From Clostridia bacterium (GTDB taxonomy: Bacteria > Bacillota > DAOUPZ01), in contig DAOUPZ010000016.1 of the NCBI GenBank assembly GCA_030625885.1, positions 29,470 through 93,469 on the forward strand: a DNA stretch of 64,000 nucleotides, written 5' to 3'. The notes below the pieces were generated by a model. The model was not told where the DNA came from. It ran no database searches and saw nothing but the letters and a program-made list of their open reading frames with translations. A program made the position numbers and the translations under genes. Within the stretch, counting starts at the first letter, position 1, and every line of letters starts with the position of its first letter. This document shows positions 55,295 to 64,000 of the stretch, one piece after another.

Positions 55295-55330
55295 TAATTT
55301 CCCTCCCTTGCTAAAACTTTTTAATTCTAA

Positions 55331-55693
55331 TTAGAATTCTAATCCGTTTTCACGTGCAGCTTCAGCCAAAGCTTTTACTCGACCGTGATAAATATGACCG
55401 CCTCGATCAAAAACTACTTTCTTGATCCCTTTATCTGATGCACGCTGAGCTATCAATTTCCCGATTTCTTGGGCAGCATCAATATTTCCACCGTTCTTCA
55501 TATCAGAACTAGTTTCTACAGTAGAAGCAGCCGCCAGAGTATGACCCGCTTCATCATTAATCAATTGTGCATATATATGATTTAGGCTTCTATAAACGGA
55601 TAATCTAGGTCTTTCTGCTGTACCAATAATATTTTTCCGAATTTTTTGGTGTCTTTTTGTTTTTGCTTGCTTCCGGTTTTCTTTTTTAATCAT
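55331..55693 (-). CDS. rplR: 50S ribosomal protein L18
   Basis: 120 residues, 5S rRNA-binding: [40 protein letters not shown] and the end [20 protein letters not shown]. Standard length. Confidence 0.97.
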   Translation of the reverse strand: MIKKENRKQAKTKRHQKIRKNIIGTAERPRLSVYRSLNHIYAQLINDEAGHTLAAASTVETSSDMKNGGNIDAAQEIGKLIAQRASDKGIKKVVFDRGGHIYHGRVKALAEAARENGLEF

Positions 55694-55752
55694 TCTGCTT
55701 CACTCCTTTCCAACCACATAGATTTTATGCTGTGGCGATTTAGGACGCATAA

Positions 55753-56289
55753 CTATTTACCAGTTTTACCAACTTTGCGGATAATTCTTTCGCCTTCATA
55801 TTTAATCCCTTTTCCTTTATAAGGTTCAGGCTTACGAACTTTTCGAATATTAGCCGCTACTTGGCCCACAACTTCCTTATTAATGCCGTTTACTTTAACA
55901 ATTGTTGGTTTTGGCACATCAAAAGTTATGCCATTCTTTTCTTCAAATTCAACAGGATGAGAATAACCGACACTCAAAACAAGTTTATTCCCTTGTTTTG
56001 TTGCTCTATATCCTACACCTACAAGTTCTAATGTCTTAACATATCCATTCGTAACACCTTCAATCATATTACTGATTAAAGTTCGTGTTAATCCATGCAA
56101 GGAACGATGTTTTTTGTCATCAGTAGGGCGCTCTACAGTTACTACATCACCTTGGATATCTACAATCATATCTTTGTGTAAATCTCTCTCTAATTGCCCT
56201 TTAGGACCTTTAACAACAATGTTTCCATCATTATATTTAACATCCACCCCTTGCGGGATATTGATAGGTTTTAAACCTATACGAGACAT
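55753..56289 (-). CDS. rplF: 50S ribosomal protein L6
   Basis: 178 residues with two repeats of the L6 fold: [40 protein letters not shown] and the signature [19 protein letters not shown] near the C terminus. Confidence 0.97.
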   Translation of the reverse strand: MSRIGLKPINIPQGVDVKYNDGNIVVKGPKGQLERDLHKDMIVDIQGDVVTVERPTDDKKHRSLHGLTRTLISNMIEGVTNGYVKTLELVGVGYRATKQGNKLVLSVGYSHPVEFEEKNGITFDVPKPTIVKVNGINKEVVGQVAANIRKVRKPEPYKGKGIKYEGERIIRKVGKTGK

Positions 56290-56322
56290 AACGTTCCACC
56301 TCCTAACTGAAGCTTTTACTTC

Positions 56323-56721
56323 TTACCAAACATAACAAAGAACTTCTCCGCCAATGCCCTCTAATCGTGCATTCTTATCTGACATCACACCGCGAGAAGT
56401 AGAAAGAATAGCTATTCCCAGCCCACCTAGAACTTTCGGAATCTCTTCATTCTTAACATAAACCCGTAACCCAGGCTTACTAATACGCTTAAGACCTGTT
56501 ATAACCTTTTCCTTGTTCTCTCCGTATTTTAAATAAACACGTATAACACCTTGTTTATCATCTTCAATCATTTCATAACCAGAAACAAATCCTTCTTTAT
56601 AAAGAATGTTGGCTACTTCTTGTTTGATCTTGGACGCGGGAATATTTACATCTTGTTTATGAACCATATTAGCATTGCGAATTCTAGTCAACATATCCGC
56701 AATAGGATCTGTCATAACCAT
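56323..56721 (-). CDS. rpsH: 30S ribosomal protein S8
   Basis: 132 residues: [40 protein letters not shown] and the S8 signature [21 protein letters not shown] at 56721 has the better AGGAGG spacing (9 bases) than the ATG two codons later. Confidence 0.97.
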   Translation of the reverse strand: MVMTDPIADMLTRIRNANMVHKQDVNIPASKIKQEVANILYKEGFVSGYEMIEDDKQGVIRVYLKYGENKEKVITGLKRISKPGLRVYVKNEEIPKVLGGLGIAILSTSRGVMSDKNARLEGIGGEVLCYVW

Positions 56722-56750
56722 TAATGATTACCTCCTTTCCGGCGGCTGAA

Positions 56751-56936
56751 TTACCAGCTGGATTTAGTGATACCGGGAATTTCACCGCGGTATGCGAGTT
56801 CTCTAAAGCAAATTCTACATATACCGAACTTTCTCATATAAGCATGGGGACGACCACATATCTTACAACGATTATATTCACGACTGCTGAACTTTGCACG
56901 ACGACTTTGCTTTTCTTTTAAAGCTTTTTTTGCCAT
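56751..56936 (-). CDS. rpsN: 30S ribosomal protein S14 type Z
   Basis: 61 residues, zinc-binding short form with CKIC at 24-27 and CRIC at 39-42, ending [14 protein letters not shown]. Type Z is usual in Gram-positives. Lies between L5 and S8. Confidence 0.97.
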   Translation of the reverse strand: MAKKALKEKQSRRAKFSSREYNRCKICGRPHAYMRKFGICRICFRELAYRGEIPGITKSSW

Positions 56937-56969
56937 TTTATTCCCTCCTTTTAAAGGATTCCAAACGAC

Positions 56970-57509
56970 CTATTTCCTAAAGGACATTCCCATTAAGGTT
57001 AATAATCCTCTTGCCTCTTCATCTGTGTTAGCTGTGGTAACAACAATGATATCCATTCCCCTTACCCGATCAATTTGATCATAATCAATTTCAGGAAATA
57101 TCAATTGTTCTTTAAGTCCTAAGGAATAGTTACCACGACCATCAAACGCCTTAGGAGATATACCGCGGAAATCTCTTACGCGTGGCAAAGACACATTAAT
57201 TAATTTATCTAAGAATTCATACATCTTTTCGCCACGTAACGTAACTTTACATCCAATAGGCATACCAGCACGCAACTTAAATGCGGCTACTGATTTTTTT
57301 GCTTTAGTAACAACTGGTTTTTGCCCAGTAATTAGCGTCATATCGCGGACTGCCCCATCTAATATCTTAGAATCCTGAATGGCTTCTCCAACCCCCATGT
57401 TAACAATAATCTTTTCGATTTTGGGAATTTCCATGACATTCTTGTAGCCGAATTTTTCTTTTAATGCAGGCATAATCTCGTTTATATATGTTTCTTTTAA
57501 ACGGGCCAT
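56970..57509 (-). CDS. rplE: 50S ribosomal protein L5
   Basis: 179 residues from [20 protein letters not shown]; the frame extends upstream into rplX, but GGAGG 7 bases before 57509 fixes the start. [19 protein letters not shown] and [20 protein letters not shown] are conserved. Binds 5S rRNA. Confidence 0.97.
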   Translation of the reverse strand: MARLKETYINEIMPALKEKFGYKNVMEIPKIEKIIVNMGVGEAIQDSKILDGAVRDMTLITGQKPVVTKAKKSVAAFKLRAGMPIGCKVTLRGEKMYEFLDKLINVSLPRVRDFRGISPKAFDGRGNYSLGLKEQLIFPEIDYDQIDRVRGMDIIVVTTANTDEEARGLLTLMGMSFRK

Positions 57510-57535
57510 GATTTGTACCTCCTTACCCATTAAAT

Positions 57536-57853
57536 CTAGCGATCTACAACCTCGCTGCATTTTTTGCATAATCTTACCTTTTTACCATCTTCCAAAACTT
57601 TTACACCTGTCCTAGAAGCAGTACCACATTTTGGACAAACTACTTGTACATTAGAAAGATGAATTGATCCTTCTTTTTCAATTATTCCGCCTTGTGGGTT
57701 TTGTTGAGTTGGTTTCTGATGTTTTTTTACGATATTAAGATCTTCTACAATAACTCTATTATCTTTGCCTAATACCTTAATGACTTTACCTTTTTTTCCT
57801 TTTTCTTTTCCTGCTACAATTAGAACCTGGTCACCCTTTTTGACATGTGCCAA
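57536..57853 (-). CDS. rplX: 50S ribosomal protein L24
   Basis: 105 residues: [20 protein letters not shown] (KOW motif) and [20 protein letters not shown]. The C terminus has CPKCG and CKKC, a likely zinc knuckle. There is no in-frame ATG; a TTG at 57853, 8 bases after AGGAGG, is the start. An upstream TTG at 57862 overlaps the ribosome site. Confidence 0.95.
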   Translation of the reverse strand: MAHVKKGDQVLIVAGKEKGKKGKVIKVLGKDNRVIVEDLNIVKKHQKPTQQNPQGGIIEKEGSIHLSNVQVVCPKCGTASRTGVKVLEDGKKVRLCKKCSEVVDR

Positions 57854-57876
57854 AGCCTTCAACCTCCTTTCCTGTG

Positions 57877-58245
57877 TTAAATCACCTCAGGAGCCAAGGA
57901 AATGATTTTCATAAAATCCCCCGTCCGTAATTCCCGAGCAACGGGACCAAAGATCCGTGTTCCTTTTGGCATCTTTTGACTATCTATAACGACAGCAGCA
58001 TTATCATCAAACTTAATGTATGAACCATCCGGGCGTCGTGCACCTTTTTTAGTACGAACGACAACAGCTTTAACCACATCACCTTTTTTAACATTACCAT
58101 TAGGTGCTGCTTCTTTCACACTAGCCACAATAATATCACCAATGTTGGCATACTTGCGCCCAGAACCTCCCAACACTCGAATACACATCAATTTTCTAGC
58201 ACCTGAATTATCAGCTACTTTTAGAAGTGTTTGAACTTGAATCAT
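57877..58245 (-). CDS. rplN: 50S ribosomal protein L14
   Basis: 122 residues: [40 protein letters not shown] and [20 protein letters not shown]. Standard length, between S17 and L24. Confidence 0.97.
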   Translation of the reverse strand: MIQVQTLLKVADNSGARKLMCIRVLGGSGRKYANIGDIIVASVKEAAPNGNVKKGDVVKAVVVRTKKGARRPDGSYIKFDDNAAVVIDSQKMPKGTRIFGPVARELRTGDFMKIISLAPEVI

Positions 58246-58285
58246 TGTGTTCCCTCCTTTCCACCTACCGAGAGAAAAATTTTAT

Positions 58286-58543
58286 CTATTTAGCTCTTTC
58301 GATAATTTCAATAACTTTCCAACATTTATCCTTACTAAGAGGTCTAGTTTCTTCAATTTTTACAACATCACCAATACGGCACTCGTTGTTTTCATCATGG
58401 GCTTTAAATCGCTTTGATTTCTTTACAAATCGGCCATATAATGGATGCTTGATCTTCATTTCAATATTTACAACAATCGTTTTTTCCATCTTATCACTAA
58501 CTACTTGGCCGGTTCTGACTTTCTTATTGCTTTTTCCTTCCAC
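58286..58543 (-). CDS. rpsQ: 30S ribosomal protein S17
   Basis: 85 residues: [40 protein letters not shown] and [22 protein letters not shown]-fold 16S rRNA-binding protein. Confidence 0.97.
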   Translation of the reverse strand: MEGKSNKKVRTGQVVSDKMEKTIVVNIEMKIKHPLYGRFVKKSKRFKAHDENNECRIGDVVKIEETRPLSKDKCWKVIEIIERAK

Positions 58544-58586
58544 GCCCGTTACCTCCTTCCATGCAATTGCGTCTTTAAAAAACTAT

Positions 58587-58781
58587 CTATGCTTTTAACT
58601 CTTTTTCACGAATAATTGTTTTAACTTGCGCAATACTCTTTCGTACCTCACGAATGCGCATTGGATTCTCTAATTGACCGGTGGCTAGTTGAAATCTAAG
58701 ATTAAATAATTCATCTTTAAAACCATTTAGTTTTTCTTGTAATTCTTCTGTTCTAAGTTCTCTAATTTCTTTAGCTTTCAT
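58587..58781 (-). CDS. rpmC: 50S ribosomal protein L29
   Basis: 64 residues, two-helix protein: [20 protein letters not shown] and [20 protein letters not shown]. The ATG at 58781 lies inside the end of rplP (11-base overlap); a GTG four codons earlier is possible but family length favours the ATG. Confidence 0.96.
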   Translation of the reverse strand: MKAKEIRELRTEELQEKLNGFKDELFNLRFQLATGQLENPMRIREVRKSIAQVKTIIREKELKA

Positions 58782-59205
58782 TCGCTTCACCACCTAATTC
58801 TTCGCGTTTTACAAACTTAGTTTTTATAGGTAACTTATGTTGTGCCAAACGCATTGCTTCACGTGCTACTTCTTCGTCTACACCAGACATTTCAAACATA
58901 ACCCTACCTGGCTTAACTACTGCTACCCAGTGCTCAGGAGAACCTTTACCACTCCCCATCCGTGTTTCAGCCGGTTTTTGGGTCACTGGTTTTGCAGGGA
59001 AAATCTTAATCCATACTTTACCACCACGTTTTATATAACGAGTCATTGCAATACGAGCAGCTTCAATCTGCCGATTTGTAATCCACGCTGGTTCTAAAGC
59101 CATTAAGCCATATTCCCCGTAAGTAACTTTATTACCACGTTGGGCATTCCCTTTCATTTTCCCACGCATTTCTTTACGATGCTTGACTCTTTTGGGAACT
59201 AGCAT
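58771..59205 (-). CDS. rplP: 50S ribosomal protein L16
   Basis: 144 residues: [40 protein letters not shown] and [20 protein letters not shown]. Positions the A-site tRNA. Starts two bases after rpsC. Confidence 0.97.
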   Translation of the reverse strand: MLVPKRVKHRKEMRGKMKGNAQRGNKVTYGEYGLMALEPAWITNRQIEAARIAMTRYIKRGGKVWIKIFPAKPVTQKPAETRMGSGKGSPEHWVAVVKPGRVMFEMSGVDEEVAREAMRLAQHKLPIKTKFVKREELGGEANES

Positions 59206-59207
59206 AA

Positions 59208-59876
59208 TTAACGCCCTCCTCCCTTAGCAGCCTCTTCCTTAGCTTTAGGAAGAACTTCTCCTTTTGAAATCCATACCTTCACACCAATCTTACCATAAGT
59301 GGTATTTGCTTCTGCAAATCCATAATCTATGTCCGCACGTAATGTTTGTAGTGGAACAGTACCTTCGCGATACCATTCTGTCCGAGCCATTTCCGCACCA
59401 CCCAAACGACCTGCACATGCAATCCGTACACCCTGAGCGCCCATTCTCATAGCCCGCCCAACAGCTTGTTTCATAGCTCTTCTAAATGAAATTCGTCTTT
59501 CCAAGGCAAAAGCTACATTTTCAGCTACCAATTGAGCATCAACTTCCGGTGCCTTTACTTCCATAACATTAATATGAACATTTTTACCGTTAGTCAATTT
59601 AACAACATCGTTTCGTAATTTTTCTATACCGCTACCGCCTCTTCCAATAACAATACCTGGTTTAGCTGTATATACAGTAAGTTTTATGCGTTTTGCAGCT
59701 CTTTCAATTTCCAAACGAGATAAACCTGACGCATATAGCTTTTCTTTTATAAATTTTCTGATTTTATGGTCTTCAATCAATAGGTCGCTAAATTCTTTTT
59801 TATTAGCGTACCACTTGGCATCCCAATCTTTGATAACACCAATTCGAAATCCCTTTGGATGAACTTTCTGTCCCAC
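59208..59876 (-). CDS. rpsC: 30S ribosomal protein S3
   Basis: 222 residues: [20 protein letters not shown], the KH-domain loop [16 protein letters not shown] near 76-91, and the C-terminal [20 protein letters not shown]. Part of the mRNA entry pore. Confidence 0.97.
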   Translation of the reverse strand: MGQKVHPKGFRIGVIKDWDAKWYANKKEFSDLLIEDHKIRKFIKEKLYASGLSRLEIERAAKRIKLTVYTAKPGIVIGRGGSGIEKLRNDVVKLTNGKNVHINVMEVKAPEVDAQLVAENVAFALERRISFRRAMKQAVGRAMRMGAQGVRIACAGRLGGAEMARTEWYREGTVPLQTLRADIDYGFAEANTTYGKIGVKVWISKGEVLPKAKEEAAKGGGR

Positions 59877-59894
59877 AGATTTCCCTCCTTTACT

Positions 59895-60233
59895 TTAGTC
59901 TTCGATTTCTTTAACTACAACAGTAATATGACTGGTTCTTTTTCTAATTCTCGTTGCCCGACCTTGTGCCCGTGGTCTAAACCGTTTAATTGTTGGGCCT
60001 TGGTTTGCATATACTTCAGAAACAAACAAGTTGTTTGGGTCCATCTCGAAATTTTGTTCGGCATTAGCAATGGCTGATTTTAATACTTTCTCCACCAGCG
60101 GCGAAGCAGCTTTTGGAACTGTTTTCAAAACAGCTAATGCATCATCTACATGTTTTCCACGAATCAAGTCAATTACAATTTTAACCTTCCGTGGCGCAAT
60201 ACGTACATAACTAGCAGTTGCTTTTGCTTCCAT
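59895..60233 (-). CDS. rplV: 50S ribosomal protein L22
   Basis: 112 residues: [20 protein letters not shown], and the exit-tunnel hairpin with [20 protein letters not shown] followed by RTSHITVVV. Macrolide-resistance loop looks ordinary. Confidence 0.97.
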   Translation of the reverse strand: MEAKATASYVRIAPRKVKIVIDLIRGKHVDDALAVLKTVPKAASPLVEKVLKSAIANAEQNFEMDPNNLFVSEVYANQGPTIKRFRPRAQGRATRIRKRTSHITVVVKEIED

Positions 60234-60282
60234 AGCATCAATGACCCCCTCTCTTTTATTTCTTGGTCATTTATTTTTTTAA

Positions 60283-60567
60283 TTATTTTAATGATGTTGA
60301 TCTTTCTGTATGGTTTCCATGCCCTCTAAATTTACGCGTTGGTGCAAATTCACCTAATTTATGGCCAACCATATCCTCCGTTACATAAACAGGTACATGT
60401 TTGCGACCATCATGAACAGCAATTGTATGACCAATCATTTGCGGAAATATCGTAGAACTACGAGACCATGTTTTAATAACCCGTTTTTCACTATTTTCGT
60501 TCATCAATTCAATTTTTTTGAGAAGTGTGGGATGAATATAGGGACCTTTTTTCAAGGAACGACTCAT
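60283..60567 (-). CDS. rpsS: 30S ribosomal protein S19
   Basis: 94 residues: [40 protein letters not shown] and [20 protein letters not shown]. Standard length and order. Confidence 0.97.
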   Translation of the reverse strand: MSRSLKKGPYIHPTLLKKIELMNENSEKRVIKTWSRSSTIFPQMIGHTIAVHDGRKHVPVYVTEDMVGHKLGEFAPTRKFRGHGNHTERSTSLK

Positions 60568-60599
60568 AAAACTTTTGCCTCCTTTCTCAGCATCACTAA

Positions 60600-61424
60600 C
60601 TATTTATTACGTTTTTTCACGATATATTTATCGCTAGACTTATTTTTCTTTCTTGTCTTATAACCTAAAGCTGGTTTACCCCATGGCGTAACAGGATTTC
60701 GTCCAATAGGAGAACGACCTTCCCCACCACCATGTGGATGATCAAATGGGTTCATAGCAACCCCACGCACTGATGGTCTAATACCCATCCAGCGTGATTT
60801 CCCTGCTTTACCAATCGTAATATTTTCATGTTGCAGGTTTCCAACTTGACCAATCGTTGCCCGACACTTCAAGTACACTAGACGCACTTCACCGGAAGGT
60901 AATCGTACATGACCATAATCGCCCTCCTTAGCCATTAACTGTGCATAAGCACCTGCAGAACGACACATTTGAGCGCCTTTTCCATGTACAAGTTCAATAT
61001 TATGAATAATTGACCCCACTGGAATGTTCCGTAATGGCAATGCATTACCCACTTTGATATCTGCATCTGGACCAGATACAATTTCGTCGCCTACCTTTAA
61101 ATTAAGAGGCGCAATAATATATCTTTTTTCTCCATCTGCATAGTGCAAAAGGGCAATCCATGATGAACGATTAGGATCATACTCAATCGTTGCTACTTTT
61201 GCAGGGATCCCATCTTTATTACGTTTAAAATCAATTACACGATAAGCTTTTTTATGCCCACCACCTTGATGACGAACGGTTAAACGTCCATATACGTTGC
61301 GGCCACCTTTTCTTTTCAAAGGTTCTAAAAGGGACTTCTCTGGCTTATCCGTTGTTATTTCTTCAAATTCCGATACCGTCATGTGCCGACGTCCGGGTGA
61401 AGTTGGTTTGAACTTTTTAACCAT
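60600..61424 (-). CDS. rplB: 50S ribosomal protein L2
   Basis: 274 residues: [40 protein letters not shown] and the active-site loop [20 protein letters not shown]. Essential for peptidyl transfer and subunit joining. Confidence 0.97.
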   Translation of the reverse strand: MVKKFKPTSPGRRHMTVSEFEEITTDKPEKSLLEPLKRKGGRNVYGRLTVRHQGGGHKKAYRVIDFKRNKDGIPAKVATIEYDPNRSSWIALLHYADGEKRYIIAPLNLKVGDEIVSGPDADIKVGNALPLRNIPVGSIIHNIELVHGKGAQMCRSAGAYAQLMAKEGDYGHVRLPSGEVRLVYLKCRATIGQVGNLQHENITIGKAGKSRWMGIRPSVRGVAMNPFDHPHGGGEGRSPIGRNPVTPWGKPALGYKTRKKNKSSDKYIVKKRNK

Positions 61425-61485
61425 CTTTGTTCCCTCCCTTACTTAAAAAACTTGATATATTACTCTATATCTGTATTAATAACGT

Positions 61486-61770
61486 TTATACACCTTCAAA
61501 GAACTCAATATTACCTTCTTTTAATGTGATAATCGCTTTTTTGCGTTTTGGAGTCATACCGACATGAACACCACGGCGTTTCTTTTTACCCCCAACCATG
61601 ATCGTACGTACGTCTCCTACTTTTACTTTGAATTGCTTTTCAATTGCCTTTTTAATTTCTGCTTTGTTTGATTTTACATCAACGTAGAAAGTATATTGGC
61701 TATTCTCCATTGCCTTTGTGCTTTTCTCTGTAACAACAGGTCGCTTAATGACGTCTTGTAGATGTTCCAT
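61486..61770 (-). CDS. rplW: 50S ribosomal protein L23
   Basis: 94 residues: VIKRPVVTEKSTKAMENSQY and KVGDVRTIMVGGKKKRRGVH. Docking site for SRP and trigger factor at the tunnel exit. Shares one base with the rplD stop region. Confidence 0.97.
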   Translation of the reverse strand: MEHLQDVIKRPVVTEKSTKAMENSQYTFYVDVKSNKAEIKKAIEKQFKVKVGDVRTIMVGGKKKRRGVHVGMTPKRKKAIITLKEGNIEFFEGV

Positions 61771-62393
61771 TAGGATAACACCTCCTCAACTTTAGCAATG
61801 GCTTCTTTAGTCATGATTAATTTATTGTGATTGAGGATATCATAAACATTAATGTTATTTACTTTAGCAGCTTTTACACCCTCAATATTCCTTGCTGATT
61901 TAATGGTGTTAGCATCATTTTCTCCAGTAATAATCAATGCTTTTGTATCCACGTTTAAACCACTTAAAACATTAGTCATTTGCTTTGTTTTGGGTTCTTC
62001 AAACGATAGTTCATTAACCGCAATCAAGCCGCCTTCTTGAACCTTAGCTGCCAATGCTGACTTTAATGCTAAACGTTTTACTTTCTTTGGTACAGAATAT
62101 TTATACTGTCTTGGTTTGGGTCCAAATGTAACACCACCACCCGTCCAAATTGGGGAGCGTGTTGAACCATGTCGAGCCCTTCCAGTTCCTTTTTGGCGCC
62201 AAGGTTTTGCCCCTCCACCACGTACTTCAGCACGCGTTTTTGTAGAAGCCGTTCCTCTTCTGCGATTTGCCAAATAAGCTAAGACAACTTCTCGCATGGC
62301 ATGCTCATTAATTTCTACACCAAAAATTTCTTCGCGAAGTGAAATTTCATCCACTTTTTCACCATTCATATTATATAAGGCTACGTTTGGCAT
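61770..62393 (-). CDS. rplD: 50S ribosomal protein L4
   Basis: 207 residues: the extended loop TKTRAEVRGGGAKPWRQKGT and GRARHGSTRSPIWTGGGVTF reaching the exit tunnel. In some bacteria L4 autoregulates the S10 operon; no such leader is obvious here. Confidence 0.97.
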   Translation of the reverse strand: MPNVALYNMNGEKVDEISLREEIFGVEINEHAMREVVLAYLANRRRGTASTKTRAEVRGGGAKPWRQKGTGRARHGSTRSPIWTGGGVTFGPKPRQYKYSVPKKVKRLALKSALAAKVQEGGLIAVNELSFEEPKTKQMTNVLSGLNVDTKALIITGENDANTIKSARNIEGVKAAKVNNINVYDILNHNKLIMTKEAIAKVEEVLS

Positions 62394-62436
62394 AGCATAT
62401 CCTCCTTTCTCGTCTTACTGGGCGTTTTGTCACGAA

Positions 62437-63069
62437 TTAAGCTTTTACACTGTCCTTAATGACAAGATAAGAATCCCGTGCGCCTGGTAAAGCGCCTTTG
62501 ACAAGTAACAAATTACGTTCAGTATCTACTTTAATTATTTCTAACTTTTGTACAGTTACATTTTCTTGACCCATATGTCCTGGCAATGGTCGGTTTTTAA
62601 AAACGCGTGCCGGATCAACAGGGCCTAATGAACCAGGTGCACGATGATAATGTGAACCATGTCCCATGGGTCCACGATGAAAACCATGTCTTTTAATAGC
62701 ACCAGCAAAACCTTTACCTTTGCTAACACCGCTGACATCCACATATTCACCTTGTGCAAAAACATCTGCTTTAATTTCTTGCCCTACTTCATAGGCAGAC
62801 GTTCCTTCTTCATCTAAACGAATTTCTTTAATGTACCTTTGAGGTTTTACCCCCGCCTTATCAAAATGTCCTTTTTCAGGTCTGTTTGTCTTTCGTTCTT
62901 TCTTTTCATCAAACCCTATTTGAATGGCTTCATAACCGTCAGTCGCTTTTGTTTTCTTTTGCAAAACAACGCAGGGGCCAGCTTCAACCACGGTTACAGG
63001 AATCACTTTTCCTTCATCATTAAATATTTGGGTCATACCTAGCTTTTTACCCAAAATGCCTTTTGCCAT
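62437..63069 (-). CDS. rplC: 50S ribosomal protein L3
   Basis: 210 residues: [40 protein letters not shown] and [23 protein letters not shown] at 63069 after GGGAGGTG; a GTG three codons earlier overlaps the ribosome site. Confidence 0.97.
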   Translation of the reverse strand: MAKGILGKKLGMTQIFNDEGKVIPVTVVEAGPCVVLQKKTKATDGYEAIQIGFDEKKERKTNRPEKGHFDKAGVKPQRYIKEIRLDEEGTSAYEVGQEIKADVFAQGEYVDVSGVSKGKGFAGAIKRHGFHRGPMGHGSHYHRAPGSLGPVDPARVFKNRPLPGHMGQENVTVQKLEIIKVDTERNLLLVKGALPGARDSYLVIKDSVKA

Positions 63070-63100
63070 GTGTTCCACCTCCCTTAGTGCTTATAGGCCT

Positions 63101-63409
63101 CTACAATTTAATCTCAATATCGACACCAGCAGGCAAATCCAAACGCATGAGTGAATCTACCGTTTTAGGTGTTGGTTCTAAAATATCAATCAATCGCTTA
63201 TGTGTTCTCATTTCAAATTGTTCCCGTGAATCTTTATTCACATGGGGAGAACGCAAAATAGTATAGATGTTTTTTTCTGTTGGTAGTGGAATAGGTCCAG
63301 ATATTTTAGCACCTGTTCTTTTAGCTGTATCTACTATTTTTGCTGCAGATTGATCTATGATTGTATGATCGTATGCCTTTAAACGAATTCTAATTTTTTG
63401 TGTTGCCAT
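63101..63409 (-). CDS. rpsJ: 30S ribosomal protein S10
   Basis: 102 residues: [40 protein letters not shown] and the end [13 protein letters not shown]. Also the NusG-binding transcription factor NusE. First gene of the S10 block after tuf. Confidence 0.97.
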   Translation of the reverse strand: MATQKIRIRLKAYDHTIIDQSAAKIVDTAKRTGAKISGPIPLPTEKNIYTILRSPHVNKDSREQFEMRTHKRLIDILEPTPKTVDSLMRLDLPAGVDIEIKL

Positions 63410-63514
63410 TATTTATTCCTCCTTTGACGCTCGATTTCAAACCGAACATTCTCTGTGAAAATTCCCTTGACCGCAGTCAGCAACCTTTCACTTCATCGCA
63501 TGTTTGTTTCATCA

Positions 63515-63570
63515 GGCTTAAGGCTCAAAGCTTTCCGCTTTTTTTGGCCTCGAGCTTTGAGCTTTAAGCT
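63515..63570 (-). terminator. Long imperfect hairpin between tuf and rpsJ
   Basis: GGCTTAAGGCTCAAAGCTT (63515-63533) pairs with GAGCTTTGAGCTTTAAGCT (63552-63570), about 16 of 19 positions, around an A-rich loop on the minus strand. It has no long U-run, so it may be a repeat unit or partial terminator after tuf. Confidence 0.5.
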
Positions 63571-63585
63571 AGTCTATTATCTAAA

Positions 63586-64000
63586 TTAGTCTTGAATAAC
63601 AGCGGTAACAACACCAGCACCAACTGTACGGCCGCCTTCGCGGATTGCAAAACGCAAACCTTCTTCAAGTGCAATCGGTGTAATCAGTTCGATATCCATT
63701 TTAATGTTATCACCAGGCATGACCATTTCTACACCTTCTGGTAGATTTGCTACACCTGTTACGTCTGTTGTTCTAAAGAAGAATTGTGGGCGATAACCAG
63801 TGAAGAACGGTGTATGACGGCCACCTTCATCTTTAGTTAATACATATACCTCAGATTTAAACTTGGTATGAGGTTTAATGCTGCCGGGTTTAGCCAATAC
63901 CATACCTCTTTCCAAGCTCTTTCTTTCTACCCCGCGAAGTAATAACCCAACATTGTCACCTGCTTGTGCAAAGTCAAGTAATTTACGGAACATTTCTACC
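63586..64000 (-). CDS. tuf: Elongation factor Tu, C-terminal part (5' end outside window)
   Basis: The frame is open from the right edge; the first visible residues [20 protein letters not shown] belong to domain II of EF-Tu. Domain III follows ([33 protein letters not shown]) with the normal end [19 protein letters not shown]-dependent delivery of aminoacyl-tRNA. The GTPase domain lies beyond the window. Confidence 0.97.
   Translation of the reverse strand, partial: VEMFRKLLDFAQAGDNVGLLLRGVERKSLERGMVLAKPGSIKPHTKFKSEVYVLTKDEGGRHTPFFTGYRPQFFFRTTDVTGVANLPEGVEMVMPGDNIKMDIELITPIALEEGLRFAIREGGRTVGAGVVTAVIQD

Overview
The window is 64 kb of low-GC, densely packed DNA from an anaerobic Firmicute, most likely a member of the Clostridia. 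The evidence is the S10-spc-alpha ribosomal gene order, the energy-coupling-factor (ECF) module between rplQ and truA, Shine-Dalgarno sites of the AGGAGG type, an oxygen-independent (cbi-type) cobalamin pathway and corrinoid/iron-sulfur methyl-transfer genes. I cannot name the species. All but one of the confident genes read on the minus strand, so transcription runs from high to low coordinates. The exception is a 699-residue orphan at 40706-42805.

Region 1 (1-21.4 kb) is an almost complete anaerobic B12 regulon. A cobalamin riboswitch (about 20467-20645) with a terminator (20315-20340) precedes a FecCD/BtuC-type permease, an ATPase, a CbiK cobaltochelatase that carries a lipoprotein signal, and a binding lipoprotein with C-terminal S-layer-like repeats. 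A nitrilase-family enzyme follows, then cobT, cobU, cobS, cobC, cbiP, cbiB, cobD, cbiA, cbiC, cbiD, cbiE, cbiT, cbiF, cbiG and cbiH. The region ends in a gene in which CbiJ (precorrin-6A reductase) and CobO (corrinoid adenosyltransferase) are one open frame that runs off the left edge. cbiL lies on the other, upstream, side of the riboswitch.

Region 2 (21.7-37.1 kb) is the most unusual part. It combines three uroporphyrinogen-decarboxylase-family methyltransferases, a corrinoid protein, a reductive activator (RACo type) and a small QueG-like double [4Fe-4S] protein. With these are a ribose-type ABC importer with two paralogous binding lipoproteins, an iron-dependent alcohol dehydrogenase, a PfkB-family kinase, a 2-hydroxyacyl-CoA-dehydratase-like iron-sulfur protein and a divergent pseudouridine-5'-phosphate glycosidase. 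My inference is that this island imports a methylated nucleoside or C-glycoside-like compound, phosphorylates and splits it, and removes methyl groups through a B12 protein. The B12 would come from the neighbouring operon. The substrate is unknown.

Region 3 (37.4-42.8 kb) holds a PAS-GGDEF diguanylate cyclase, an ECF-transporter S component with a structured leader, a CCA-adding enzyme, and the plus-strand orphan with its own promoter and terminator.

Region 4 (42.9-64 kb) is the conserved translation superoperon: tuf (partial), rpsJ to rplO, secY, adk, map, a KOW-domain gene, infA, rpmJ, rpsM, rpsK, rpsD, rpoA, rplQ, then ecfA1, ecfA2, ecfT, truA, rplM and rpsI. Small inverted-repeat elements occupy several intergenic spaces. 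No tRNA, rRNA, CRISPR array, insertion-sequence transposase or prophage gene was found.
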